Shown: one piece after another, positions 49,182 through 57,638 of the stretch | How positions within the stretch are numbered: the first letter of the stretch is position 1 | Layout: each line of letters opens with the position of its first letter | NCBI GenBank assembly: GCA_964527995.1 | Contig: CAZGRP010000017.1 | Span: 1-64,000, forward strand | Length of the DNA stretch: 64,000 nt | Source: CAZGRP01 sp964527995 | GTDB lineage: Bacteria > Zhuqueibacterota > Zhuqueibacteria > Oceanimicrobiales > CAZGRP01 | Direction of reading: 5' to 3' | Translations under genes and position numbers: made by a program | The notes under the pieces: model-generated | The model's input: the letters and a program-made list of their open reading frames with translations, nothing else | What the model was told of the DNA's origin: nothing | Database searches by the model: none

Positions 49182-50345
49182 CTACTTCTCAAACCACGCG
49201 GCGATCTGAAGCGCCTTTTCGCGCAGGCGCAATGTAGGCCGCGGTGAGAGGTTAACCAGCACGGCGACAGCGATTTTCGCCTCCGGGATCAGCAGTAAAT
49301 AGGAAGTCCCACCGACCGATCCACCGCTGTGGCCGACGATCTTTCGGCCACGTTTGTCTTTCCCCACCATCCAGCCGATGCCATACCCGGTCTCTTCTCC
49401 TGAATTCGTCCGCTGCGAGGTGAACAGCATCCTCACAGTCTCGGGCTTGAGAAAGTCACCGCGCAGGTGAGCCGAGGCAAAACGCACCAGGTCTTCGGCT
49501 GTAGAGAGAAACCCCCCACCGGCCCACTTGTAGCTGTTGTCGACGAAGGGAGCATTGAGGACGCGACCGTTGCCGTCGGCTGTGTAGAAGCGCGTGCGGT
49601 GCCAGATCAGGCTGTCGACGTGGTCGGGAACCGTGTCGCGCATGCGCAACGGCCTGAAAACGTGCTCTCGCATGTAGCTGAGAAAGTCCTGACCGGAAGC
49701 CCCTTCAACCACGGCACTGATCAGGTTCCAGCCATAACTTGAGTAGGAGAATTTTGTCCCGGGCGGAAAGAGCAGCGAATCGTTTTCAAAGATGGTGAGA
49801 CCTTCGAGCACCGAGTTGTAGTGTTTGCGGCTCAGGAACTCGGTGCCGCGATAGTGGCGGATTCCGGCCAGATGGCCGGCCAGTTGACGCGTGGTGATGA
49901 CGTACCCCTTGTCGGGAAAAGACGGCACGTAACGCTGCACCGGAGCGTCGAGGTCGAGGCGGCCCTGTTCGTAGAGCCTGGCCACAGCGGCAGCCGTCAG
50001 CGGTTTAGAAATGCTACCGACACGAAACTTGGTCGATGGCCAGACCGGCACCCGGTTTTCCAGGTCAGCATAGCCGAAGCCCTCGGACCAGACGATGTCG
50101 CCGTCGACGGCCACGGCCACAGAGACGCCCGGTGCTTTCTCCTCCTGGCGGAGGGCAGAAATCAGGTCGCGGCTCTTGCGAATTGCCTCTTCGTAGCCGG
50201 TCGGCTCGGCGGCAAGAGCGTAGGCGTTGGCATCGGCGGTCTGTCCCGTGGCGACCGGGACCCCGGTGCCCCAGGACGCAGCGCTGAAAGCGATGGCGAT
50301 GACGATTCTGGCAGGCAGTGACCATCGTCTGAGAGTCTCCTTCAT
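49182..50345 (-). CDS. Exported serine hydrolase of the beta-lactamase/LACTB (class C-like) family
   Basis: A 387-residue exported protein with signal peptide ending near VATGQTAD. The penicillin-binding-protein-like fold has the SxxK motif in VGSISKPLTAAAVARLYEQG and the HxG motif in VGHSGGSVGGTSYL; the second motif is YSS in FSYSSYGWNLISAVVE, as in mitochondrial LACTB-type proteins, rather than the YxN of true class C beta-lactamases. An esterase or peptidase role is therefore more likely than antibiotic hydrolysis. The start was set at 50345 (MKETLRRWS), since the 27 upstream residues precede an obvious signal peptide. It is the only gene on the minus strand between 10.6 and 60 kb besides small frames. 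Confidence 0.9.
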   Translation of the reverse strand: MKETLRRWSLPARIVIAIAFSAASWGTGVPVATGQTADANAYALAAEPTGYEEAIRKSRDLISALRQEEKAPGVSVAVAVDGDIVWSEGFGYADLENRVPVWPSTKFRVGSISKPLTAAAVARLYEQGRLDLDAPVQRYVPSFPDKGYVITTRQLAGHLAGIRHYRGTEFLSRKHYNSVLEGLTIFENDSLLFPPGTKFSYSSYGWNLISAVVEGASGQDFLSYMREHVFRPLRMRDTVPDHVDSLIWHRTRFYTADGNGRVLNAPFVDNSYKWAGGGFLSTAEDLVRFASAHLRGDFLKPETVRMLFTSQRTNSGEETGYGIGWMVGKDKRGRKIVGHSGGSVGGTSYLLLIPEAKIAVAVLVNLSPRPTLRLREKALQIAAWFEK

Positions 50346-50755
50346 CTCCGCCTCCGTTTCTTGTAGTTCTCGGTGGGTCAACGTCTCAGCGGTTGTCCAA
50401 AACTTCCGCCTTTCATGCGATGGCATTTCTCCGCTTCTTGGGCAGACTCTGGTCCCCTGAGAAATTCTGGCAGCCAGAACGGCGACAAAGTATCTTGGCG
50501 AAGCGAAGAATGCAAGTCTTTTTTGCCTTTACATGGCCTGCGCCATTGATTTTTTGTGGCTGCGCCCGAAATCTGAAAGAGGAGCCACGGGCATCGCGAA
50601 GGCTCGGCCCGACCAGGGACAAGGGAGGCCACAGGCATATAAAAGAAAGTGGTTGCATGAGAAGTGAATAATGTTATTTTCTTATTAGTCGATCGCAAGG
50701 CTCCTCTGCAGGTGGCCGAGGGAGCGCACCGTTTCCTCGACAAGCTGGTTTTGAC
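50346..50755. other. Divergent intergenic region before the sensor kinase
   Basis: About 410 bp between the serine hydrolase and the histidine kinase. The middle (50640-50690) is the most AT-rich part, with TTGCAT, AATAATG and TTATTTT blocks, but no good -35/-10 pair at proper spacing was found. No coding sequence with family resemblance is seen. Confidence 0.45.
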
Positions 50756-52366
50756 ATGGAGCACCCTTCTTCGAAAACGCACCGCAGAATCTTCCAATGG
50801 ATCACGTCCAGCGTTCAGGCCAAGATCGTCATCGGCACGATGCTGGTCGTGGCTGCCGTTATCGGTATTTCCACCTACTTTGCCATCCGCTTTCAGGAGC
50901 AACAGTTACTGGACATGATGCGGCGCAGAATCCACGTGGCCACCGGCACCATCGAAAACAGCATCGCGCTGGCCATGCGCGAAGGTCGCGCCAAGGACGT
51001 GCGTCGCATGCTGAAGCTGATCGGCTCCAGTCCCCACTACCTCGGTCTGCGCATCTTCAGTCCTCAGGGCGTCATTCTCCAGGCTGCTGACACCACACAG
51101 GTCGGCAACGTGGTGACGGAAGGCGAGTTTCCGGATCACGAGCGCACCCTGGTCCTTTTTGAAGACCGCCGGAAACAGCCGCCGTATATGACTGCGCGGA
51201 GGGCCATCCTCAACCGGCCAGCCTGCTACCGCTGCCACGGCCGAGAAGCCAGGGTCAACGGCATTCTTGAAATCAGCATGCCTCTGGCGAATATCCAGTC
51301 CCAAATCTCGTTGAGCCGCAAGCTGATGGTAGCCAACGCTCTCCTCTCCTTCCTGGTGATGAGTGCCGCACTCAGTCTGCTTTTCACTCTGCTCGTCGGT
51401 AGACCCATCCAGCAGCTCTCGGAGACCATGGAGAAAGTGGAGGCCGGCCATCTTGATGCGCGCGTGCGATTCAAGCGACGCGATGAGATCGGCGTGTTGG
51501 GGCGGAGTTTCAATGCCATGGTGCGGCGCATCGCCGACATGCTGCGACGGCTGGAACAGCACCACATGAGGGACATGCAACGCGCCGACCGCCTTGCGAC
51601 TCTCGGGGAACTGGCGGCAAGCATCGCCCACGAGGTGCGAAATCCATTGGCCGGCATCTCTGGGGCTGTGCAGGTGCTTTCGAGCGAACTGGCGGATGAC
51701 GATCCACGCAAGGACGTCATGAGTGAAATTCAGAAGGAGATCGACCGTCTCGACAGCTCCCTGAGGGCGTTTCTGGAGTACGCCCGCCCGGCAGAGCCGG
51801 AGTTCCAGATTGCCGACGTACATGAAGTGATCGAACGGGCATTGAGCCTTTGCATGCAGGGAGCTCACTGTTCGGGCATTCAACTCGTCCGCCATTTCGA
51901 CTCCGACCTCCCGCACCTGCGCATCGATCCAGTGTTGATGCAACAGGTCTTCATGAACATCCTGATCAACGCCCAGCAGGCCATGGGCAGCACAGGCCGC
52001 CTGACCGTGGCGACGCGAGGCGAGGCAACGGACATCGCTCATGGCAAAGCGGTGGAGATTACCTTTGAAGATACCGGCCCTGGAATTCCCGAGAACCGTT
52101 TGCAGAGCATCTTCCGGCCGTTTTTCTCTTCGAAACACCAGGGCACCGGGCTGGGTTTGACGATCGCTCTGCGGATCGTAGAGCAACACGGCGGCACGAT
52201 CCTGGTGAGGAGCGAGGTCGGCAAAGGCACCTGTTTCCGCATCGTGCTGCCTGTCGACCACAATGGCGTCGGCGACGCCAACCCGAGCCACTCAGAACCT
52301 GATGCAGCTGCGGCTGAAGCGTCGGCGGCCAAAACACAACTGCCGGCAGGCACCGAAACGGAGTAG
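50756..52366 (+). CDS. Sensor histidine kinase with a periplasmic haem c-binding motif
   Basis: A 536-residue membrane kinase. TM1 is about residues 23-44 and TM2 about 190-214; between them is a periplasmic sensor of about 145 residues containing CYRCH (C157, C160, H161), the covalent haem c attachment motif. Then a HAMP domain (GRPIQQLSETMEKVEAGHLD), HisKA with the phospho-accepting H292 in SIAHEVRNPLAG, and HATPase_c with NILINAQQAM, FEDTGPGIPE and GTGLGLTIALRIVEQHGG. The C-terminal 30 residues are low-complexity Ala-rich. The haem would sense redox state, oxygen, NO or CO; which one is not determinable. It precedes a sigma-54 response regulator by 10 bp and forms a two-component system with it. 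Confidence 0.93.
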   Translation: MEHPSSKTHRRIFQWITSSVQAKIVIGTMLVVAAVIGISTYFAIRFQEQQLLDMMRRRIHVATGTIENSIALAMREGRAKDVRRMLKLIGSSPHYLGLRIFSPQGVILQAADTTQVGNVVTEGEFPDHERTLVLFEDRRKQPPYMTARRAILNRPACYRCHGREARVNGILEISMPLANIQSQISLSRKLMVANALLSFLVMSAALSLLFTLLVGRPIQQLSETMEKVEAGHLDARVRFKRRDEIGVLGRSFNAMVRRIADMLRRLEQHHMRDMQRADRLATLGELAASIAHEVRNPLAGISGAVQVLSSELADDDPRKDVMSEIQKEIDRLDSSLRAFLEYARPAEPEFQIADVHEVIERALSLCMQGAHCSGIQLVRHFDSDLPHLRIDPVLMQQVFMNILINAQQAMGSTGRLTVATRGEATDIAHGKAVEITFEDTGPGIPENRLQSIFRPFFSSKHQGTGLGLTIALRIVEQHGGTILVRSEVGKGTCFRIVLPVDHNGVGDANPSHSEPDAAAAEASAAKTQLPAGTETE

Positions 52367-52376
52367 AACGGCATAG

Positions 52377-53747
52377 ATGGCAAAGGCAAAAGTCCTCGTT
52401 GTTGATGACGACAAACTCATCTGCTGGTCGCTGGAAAAGGCCCTTGCGGAGGAGGGTTACGAGGTGGCCAGTGCCTACCTGGGGAAGGAGGCCCTGGAGC
52501 GCATCACAGCGGAGCCACCGGACGTTTTGCTCCTCGATCTGATGCTGCCCGATCTGCCTGGCGTGGAGGTCCTCGAAAGGCTGAACAAGAGTCGGCTGCA
52601 GGTGGCGGTGTTGGTGATCACGGCTCACGCGGCGGTCGATTCCGCCGTCCGGGCGATGAAGCTTGGAGCGCACGACTACATTTGCAAGCCGTTCAACATC
52701 GAGGAAGTCAAGCTTGCGGTGCGCAAGGCCGTCGAGGTGAGCCACTTGCGCCGCGAGGTGGATTACCGCCGGTCGCGCGAGCGCCAGAGCTACAGTTTCG
52801 ACAATATCATCGGCGCACACCCGGCGATGCAGGAGGTGCTACATCTGGCCAGGAGAGTTGCCGCCAGCGATGCCAGGACCGTGCTGATTCAAGGCGAGAG
52901 CGGTACCGGCAAGGACCTATTGGCGCGCGCCATCCACTACGAGAGCGGCCGGGCGCGGCACCCCCTCGTCGAGGTCAGTTGCACGGCCGTGCCTGAGACA
53001 CTCCTCGAAAGCGAGCTCTTCGGGCATGAGCGCGGCGCCTTTACGGACGCAAAAACGCAGAAGCGCGGGCTGTTCGAGATCGCCGACGGCGGAACCGTCC
53101 TTCTCGAAGAAGTCGGGGACATGCCCCAGCCGATGCAGGCAAAGCTCCTCAAGGTGTTGGAGGATCGAAGTTTCCGGCGCCTGGGCGGTGTGAAAGACAT
53201 CGAGGTGGATGTCCGCGTCGTGGCCACGACGAACCGGGACCTGGCGGCCGCGGTGAAGCAGGGCGAGTTTCGCCTCGATCTCTTCTACCGGCTGCAAGTG
53301 GTACCGATCGTGTTGCCACCGCTGCGGCAGCGACGCGACGATATCCTGATATTGACCCACCATTTCATCAAAGCATTCAATCGACAATTCCGCCGCAATA
53401 TGAGGGGGATTTCCAGAGAGGCTCGGGAACTGCTGCTGCAATACGACTGGCCAGGGAACATCCGCCAGTTAAAGAACGTCGTCGAGCGTGCCATGATTCT
53501 CGACGACGCAGAGGAGCTTCTTCCAGAGCATCTGCCCGCTGAGATCGCGGCTGGGCCGGAACGAAAAGCCTCTCCATCCCACTGGGTAGACCTTCCTCCG
53601 GACGGGGTCGTTCTTGAGGACGTGGAGCGCGACCTGGTTGTTCAGGCCCTGGCTTCGACAGGTGGCAATCAGGTTCAAGCGGCCCGATTGTTAGGGATCG
53701 GCCGGGACGCGCTGCGGCACCGGATGAAAAAGTTTGGGCTGCTCTAG
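52377..53747 (+). CDS. Sigma-54-dependent response regulator, NtrC family
   Basis: A 456-residue activator with three domains. The receiver (1-120) has VVDDDKLICW, the phosphorylated Asp in LLLDLMLPDLPG, TAH and KPFN. The AAA+ domain (about 143-375) has Walker A GESGTGKDLLARAIH, Walker B GGTVLLEEVGDM and the sigma-54 contact loop as ERGAFTDAKTQKRG, that is GAFTDA instead of the canonical GAFTGA. The C-terminal Fis-type helix-turn-helix is GGNQVQAARLLGIGRDALRH. It should be phosphorylated by the adjacent haem-type kinase and activate the sigma-54 promoter found at 54443-54458. Confidence 0.94.
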   Translation: MAKAKVLVVDDDKLICWSLEKALAEEGYEVASAYLGKEALERITAEPPDVLLLDLMLPDLPGVEVLERLNKSRLQVAVLVITAHAAVDSAVRAMKLGAHDYICKPFNIEEVKLAVRKAVEVSHLRREVDYRRSRERQSYSFDNIIGAHPAMQEVLHLARRVAASDARTVLIQGESGTGKDLLARAIHYESGRARHPLVEVSCTAVPETLLESELFGHERGAFTDAKTQKRGLFEIADGGTVLLEEVGDMPQPMQAKLLKVLEDRSFRRLGGVKDIEVDVRVVATTNRDLAAAVKQGEFRLDLFYRLQVVPIVLPPLRQRRDDILILTHHFIKAFNRQFRRNMRGISREARELLLQYDWPGNIRQLKNVVERAMILDDAEELLPEHLPAEIAAGPERKASPSHWVDLPPDGVVLEDVERDLVVQALASTGGNQVQAARLLGIGRDALRHRMKKFGLL

Positions 53748-53797
53748 GACTGGTACGCTTGTTGCCAATAACCTGGCCACACCCCTAGAGTGGCACA

Positions 53798-54202
53798 ATG
53801 AAGGTTCTCCTTGTTGAAGACGAAACATTGCTCGTTTGGGCTCTGCGGCGCACTCTCGAGCGCAGAGGGATCGACGTCACCACGGAGTACAGTGGGGAGG
53901 GGGCTCTGGTGCAGCTCCGCACGTCATCCTTCGACTGGGTAATCACCGACTACCGGCTGCCAGGTATCAGCGGCCTGGATGTTCTGCGCCAGGTCCAAAG
54001 CCTACAGCCCAAGGCGCGGGTTGTTGTTATTTCTGCATATGGAACGCCGCAGCTGGTCCGGGAAGTACTTGAATCGGGTGCCTACGCCTTCCTGGCCAAA
54101 CCCTTCCGGTTCGACGAACTGATCGAACTCATCGACACACCGGGGTCGGAGCATGCTGAGAGCGGTTCGGCCGCTTCAGACTGCGCCAGACCATCCTCTT
54201 GA
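53798..54202 (+). CDS. Stand-alone response regulator receiver
   Basis: A 134-residue receiver without an output domain. It has VEDETLLVWAL, the phosphorylated Asp in WVITDYRLPGISG, the Ser-Ala switch in VVISAYG and the Lys in AKPFRF. The last 20 residues (after LIDTPGSE) are unstructured. Lying between the sigma-54 regulator and its probable target operon, it could act as a phosphate sink or as a second output of the haem-type kinase. That role is inference. Confidence 0.9.
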   Translation: MKVLLVEDETLLVWALRRTLERRGIDVTTEYSGEGALVQLRTSSFDWVITDYRLPGISGLDVLRQVQSLQPKARVVVISAYGTPQLVREVLESGAYAFLAKPFRFDELIELIDTPGSEHAESGSAASDCARPSS

Positions 54203-54301
54203 GCCGTCCGGCAGCACTCAAGACCTCTTCCGTTGGATTCGAAGCACTGCTGAAATACCGCGTTTGAACCCGCGGGAAGTGCGGATTCTCACGCACCACA
54301 C

Positions 54302-54317
54302 TGCGCGCGTTCGCGCA
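54302..54317. promoter_or_regulatory. Candidate enhancer-binding site (palindrome)
   Basis: TGCGCG (54302-54307), four bases, CGCGCA (54312-54317): a perfect inverted repeat about 125 bp upstream of the sigma-54 promoter, the usual position for an NtrC-family activator. Binding by the regulator at 52377-53747 is inference. Confidence 0.5.
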
Positions 54318-54442
54318 CCTTTATCCCACGCCGGCCTGGGTTGACCCCGCCGGCCAGGCGCCTGCCCGCCCATTAAGCCTGCATTTCCTTGAAAATCAAG
54401 CACTGAGAGAGAGGTTCGTAGCGATTGCCTGGCTCATAACGC

Positions 54443-54458
54443 TTGGCATATGCTTTGC
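54443..54458 (+). promoter_or_regulatory. Sigma-54 (RpoN) promoter of the cytochrome operon
   Basis: TTGGCATATGCTTTGC has the invariant GG (54445-54446) and GC (54457-54458) with exactly ten bases between, and matches TTGGCA and TTGC of the -24/-12 consensus. Transcription would begin near 54470, 40 bp before the NHL-lipoprotein ATG. A sigma-54 response regulator is encoded less than 1 kb upstream. Confidence 0.8.
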
Positions 54459-54509
54459 GTTCGGCATCCACGGCGAATGATGATTGAATCCATAGTCAGG
54501 TGAAGATAA

Positions 54510-55649
54510 ATGCGTATCCGCTTCGTCGTAAGCTCTCTCTTGTTGGTCATCCTCACCGTCGTCTTTGGTCTTGGCTGCGCGTCCACCCGCCCCTCCGTTG
54601 TCAACACAACCGAGGATCTGGTCTGGCCACTCCCCCCGGACCCACCGAAGATCGAGTACGTCCGGAGCATTCATTCCGAGATGGATGTGGGGTGGCAGCG
54701 GTCGCTGGCGCGGCGCATCTTCGAAAGCCTGTTCGGCAGGCCGCCGCTTCGGGCGCTCAAGAAACCGCTCTCGGTGCATGCCGACGCTCTCGGCAGGGTG
54801 CTGGTCGTGGACACCGGCTGGCGCCGGGTGCTCAGGTTCGACTTCGATCAGAACCGCCTGGAAGTGATCGGCGACAGGGGCAAGGGCATGTTGCTCAATC
54901 CGCTCGGGGTGACCACCGATGACAAGGGGCGAATCTACGTGACCGACGCCGGGGGATACCGCGTACTGGTTTATGACCGCGACGGCCAGTACCTGGGCGC
55001 TTTCGGAGGCAAGAAAGCGCTGCTTCGTCCCGCTGGCATCGCAGTCAATTCCGCTCTCGGACTCGTGTATGTCGTGGACGTCTGGGCGCATCAGATCAAG
55101 GTGTTCGGGCGTAATACCGGCAACCTGCTGTTCACGATCGGGAAAAAAGGTCAGAAGACTGAGAATCTGATCCAGGGTGCCCTGGATCAGATCTGGAACC
55201 GGGGAGACGGAGAAGCCGAATTTCGATTTCCAACCTGGATCGCTATCGGCGAAGATGGCCGCCTCTACGTTGTCGACACGATGAACTTCCGGGTGCAGAT
55301 TCTCGAACCCAACGGCAAGTTCATCCGCCAGTTCGGTGAGCCTGGAAACTGGCCCGGAGCCTTCTACCGGCCGAAAGGGATCGGACTGGATAGCGATGGC
55401 CACATCTACGTCGCCGACGCAGCCTTCAACAACGTACAGATCTTCGACCAAGAAGGGAGGCTACTTCTCAACTTCGGCACCTTCGGCTCCGGCCTTGCCG
55501 ATCTGCGACTCCCTGCGGGTCTCTATGTCGACTCACAGGACAGGGTGTACGTCGTGGATCAGTATAATCACAGGGTGCAGGTCTACCAGTACCTCGGTGG
55601 GAAACCCATAAAAGGAAAGCGAACCGTCGCTGCCAAAGAAAGGAGGTGA
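54510..55649 (+). CDS. NHL-repeat beta-propeller lipoprotein
   Basis: A 379-residue exported protein. The signal peptide ends in the lipobox FGLGC, so it should be lipid-anchored. The rest is a six-bladed NHL propeller; readable blades include GRVLVVDTGWRRVLRFDF, GRIYVTDAGGYRVLVYDRDG, GLVYVVDVWAHQIKVFGRNT, GRLYVVDTMNFRVQILEPNG, GHIYVADAAFNNVQIFDQEG and DRVYVVDQYNHRVQVYQYL. It is the first gene behind the sigma-54 promoter and 5 bp ahead of the multihaem cytochrome. NHL propellers recur next to extracellular multihaem cytochromes in Geobacter-like genomes, where they are thought to help export or assembly. Confidence 0.9.
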   Translation: MRIRFVVSSLLLVILTVVFGLGCASTRPSVVNTTEDLVWPLPPDPPKIEYVRSIHSEMDVGWQRSLARRIFESLFGRPPLRALKKPLSVHADALGRVLVVDTGWRRVLRFDFDQNRLEVIGDRGKGMLLNPLGVTTDDKGRIYVTDAGGYRVLVYDRDGQYLGAFGGKKALLRPAGIAVNSALGLVYVVDVWAHQIKVFGRNTGNLLFTIGKKGQKTENLIQGALDQIWNRGDGEAEFRFPTWIAIGEDGRLYVVDTMNFRVQILEPNGKFIRQFGEPGNWPGAFYRPKGIGLDSDGHIYVADAAFNNVQIFDQEGRLLLNFGTFGSGLADLRLPAGLYVDSQDRVYVVDQYNHRVQVYQYLGGKPIKGKRTVAAKERR

Positions 55650-55654
55650 GAAGA

Positions 55655-56432
55655 GTGAAGAGATCGCTTGTCGTAGTCGGCGGCCTGGCATTGTTGCTGT
55701 GGCTGGTGGGGGCGATGGGGAACGCCTACGCCCAGNNNNNNNNNNNNNNNNNNNNNNNNNNNNNNNNNNNNNNNNNNNNNNNNNNNNNNNNNNNNNNNNN
55801 NNNNNNNNNNNNNNNNNNNNNNNNNNNNNNNNNNNAACCTGCGCAAGGCGACCAAAGATGGGATGCCCTTGACAGACTATGGGGAAATCTGCGTCTACTG
55901 CCACACGCCGCACAACAACAACGAGCAAGTAGCCGCACCTCTGTGGAACCGCAGCACGCCGGCAGGTCCGTACACCATGTACAGCAGCTCTACGCTGGAC
56001 ATGACCATTGCCAGCAGTCCACAGGGAGTGTCGCTGGCTTGCTTGTCGTGCCACGACAACACCATTGCCCTGGATGCTGTGGTGAATGTGCCCACTGGCT
56101 TCTCGGGCGAAAGTAGTGGTACGACCATCAACACATGTGCCACTCAATGTCACGTGGGCAGTAACCCGCCGGACGGTCTCAACTTTGAGGGCACGAACAT
56201 CGGCACCGATTTGAGCAATGACCATCCCATTTCGGTGACGTATGACCCGTCGAAGGATCCCAATTTCCACGCGGCATCAAACGGCAAGGTGGGGAACCTG
56301 CCTCTCTATGGGGCTGGCCGTGACCAGGTGGAATGCGGGACGTGCCATAATCCGCACGATGAGACGAACCGTCCGTTCCTGCGTGTGGATAATACGAACA
56401 GTGCCCTGTGTCTGACGTGCCACGATATTTAA
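55655..56432 (+). CDS. Multihaem c-type cytochrome, OmcE-like (interrupted by a gap)
   Basis: Exported cytochrome. The 5' part encodes a signal peptide (LVVVGGLALLLWLVGAMG, then NAYAQ) from a GTG at 55655, eight bases after AGGAGG; the next 100 bases are N (55736-55835). The 3' part encodes four canonical CxxCH haem sites (CVYCH, CLSCH, CGTCH, CLTCH) plus one CATQCH with an extra residue. Segments YGEICVYCHTPHNNNEQ, APLWNRSTPAGPYTMYSSST, SLACLSCHDNTIALD and DHPISVTYDPSKDP are typical of the doubled-CxxCH family that includes Geobacter OmcE, whose subunits polymerise into filaments. Because the gap length is unknown, the two halves are joined by inference. Confidence 0.8.
55736..55835. other. 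Assembly gap (100 N) inside the cytochrome gene
   Basis: Exactly 100 N between the signal peptide and the haem-bearing part of the cytochrome. The number of missing haem sites, and whether one gene or two is interrupted, cannot be known from this sequence. Confidence 0.98.
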
Positions 56433-56510
56433 GCACGTCTTGCGTCGGGCTGGAAGCCTTGCCATAATCTGGCATCGCCGCCGTCCGGCACATGGGCCGA
56501 GCCGGGGTGT

Positions 56511-56536
56511 CGGGGGTGGGGTTCGCCTCACCCCCG
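56511..56536 (+). terminator. GC-rich hairpin after the cytochrome gene
   Basis: CGGGGGTG (56511-56518) pairs with CACCCCCG (56529-56536) around a ten-base loop; TACATAATTTT follows. Without a proper T-run it may be a partial terminator or an mRNA-stabilising element that lets the cytochrome be made in excess over the downstream genes. Confidence 0.45.
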
Positions 56537-56558
56537 TACATAATTTTCAGGGAGTATC

Positions 56559-57539
56559 ATGCTAACCCGAAGGCACAGAGGCTTTGCAACCGGCTGTTTG
56601 GCCACGACCCTCCTGGTGCTGCTGCTTGCGAACCAGGCTGCAGCCGGCAGCAAAGCGGTCGCCGTCGTAAACGGGGTGACCATCACAGAAAGAGATCTGA
56701 AGGCCGCCGTCAACAAGAAGATTCCGATGGCCTCCTATCACGCACGTGTGTCTCAAGAGAAGCTACAAGAGATTCGCAGCCAGGCGTTGGAGGAAATAAT
56801 CGACGAAGAGTTGCTTTACCAGGAGGCCAGGCGGCGCAATCTCAGGGTTGATCCGAAGGAGGTCGATCGGCGGGTTGAGCGCATGAAGTCGGCCTACTCA
56901 TCGGACAAAGCGTTCCGGCAGGCACTTGCCGAAAGCGGGTACAGTTATCGGCAGTGGACCTCTGAGATCAGGCGAGGCCTTCTGATCCAGAAGCTGCTGC
57001 AGATCGAGGTGTTCGGCAAAGTTGCGGTCACGGACGACGATGTCCGTGCCTACTACCAAGCCAACAGGAGGAAGTTCCATCTTCCGGAGCGCTGGAAGCT
57101 GCGTCACATCCTCATCTCCGTCGATCCGGGTGCCATGGCGGCAGGGTGGGAGGCTGGGCTTAAGAAGGCGGAGAAAGTCTATCAACGCCTGCAGAGTGGG
57201 GAGGAGTTCTCTAAGCTGGCCAAAGAACTTTCGGCCGATTCCACCAGCCGGTCCAAGGGTGGCGACATCGGCTGGATCCACGCCGGACAGCTCATTGCTG
57301 AGTTAGATGAGGCCGTGCGCAACATGAAAGTTGGAGACATCAGTAAGCCGATTCGCACCATCTACGGCTTTCACATACTGAAACTCGAGGGAGTGAAGCC
57401 GCCGAAGCAACTCGCATTTGACGAGATCGATCGGGTTCGGCTGAAGGAGCAGCTCAAGAAAAAGAAGCAGCGACAACGGAGAAAGGAGTTCCTGTCGAGC
57501 CTGAGGGCCCGCGCAAAGATCCGCATCTTCAAATCGTGA
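56559..57539 (+). CDS. Exported parvulin-type peptidyl-prolyl isomerase
   Basis: Periplasmic foldase of the SurA/PpiC/PrsA type, 326 residues. The signal peptide ends at NQAAAGSK. An N-terminal SurA-like chaperone region (VNGVTITERDLKAAVN to about residue 165) precedes one rotamase domain (about 176-275): WKLRHILISVDP, EFSKLAKELSADSTSRSKGG, DIGWIHAGQL and IRTIYGFHILKLEG. The C-terminus is a basic coiled coil (LKEQLKKKKQRQRRKEFL). Its place between two multihaem cytochrome genes suggests it folds the cytochrome or the outer-membrane barrel, as proposed for similar Geobacter neighbourhoods. Confidence 0.93.
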   Translation: MLTRRHRGFATGCLATTLLVLLLANQAAAGSKAVAVVNGVTITERDLKAAVNKKIPMASYHARVSQEKLQEIRSQALEEIIDEELLYQEARRRNLRVDPKEVDRRVERMKSAYSSDKAFRQALAESGYSYRQWTSEIRRGLLIQKLLQIEVFGKVAVTDDDVRAYYQANRRKFHLPERWKLRHILISVDPGAMAAGWEAGLKKAEKVYQRLQSGEEFSKLAKELSADSTSRSKGGDIGWIHAGQLIAELDEAVRNMKVGDISKPIRTIYGFHILKLEGVKPPKQLAFDEIDRVRLKEQLKKKKQRQRRKEFLSSLRARAKIRIFKS

Positions 57540-57638
57540 CGCCAGGCGATCGCTATGAACCGCGTAGCGACGGGGCCGAGGTGATGGAGTATGGTGTGGA
57601 GGAGTGGACAGCAAACGAGTAGCCCAGGTCGTCGGCTG

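Larger units (their letters stand above)
54203..54509. other. Regulatory region upstream of the cytochrome operon
   Basis: About 307 bp with no coding sequence of its own. It holds the palindrome at 54302-54317 and the sigma-54 promoter at 54443-54458, both listed separately. Their spacing (about 125 bp) is typical for an enhancer-binding protein and its promoter. Confidence 0.7.

Noticed and set aside
50640..50690. TTGCAT...TATTTT as a promoter for the sensor kinase.
   Set aside because: Too few consensus matches and a 16 bp spacer; AT-richness alone is not enough.
54300..54320. The TGCGCG/CGCGCA palindrome as a transcription terminator of the lone receiver gene.
   Set aside because: The stem is only six bases with no T-run; its position 125 bp upstream of a sigma-54 promoter fits an activator site better.
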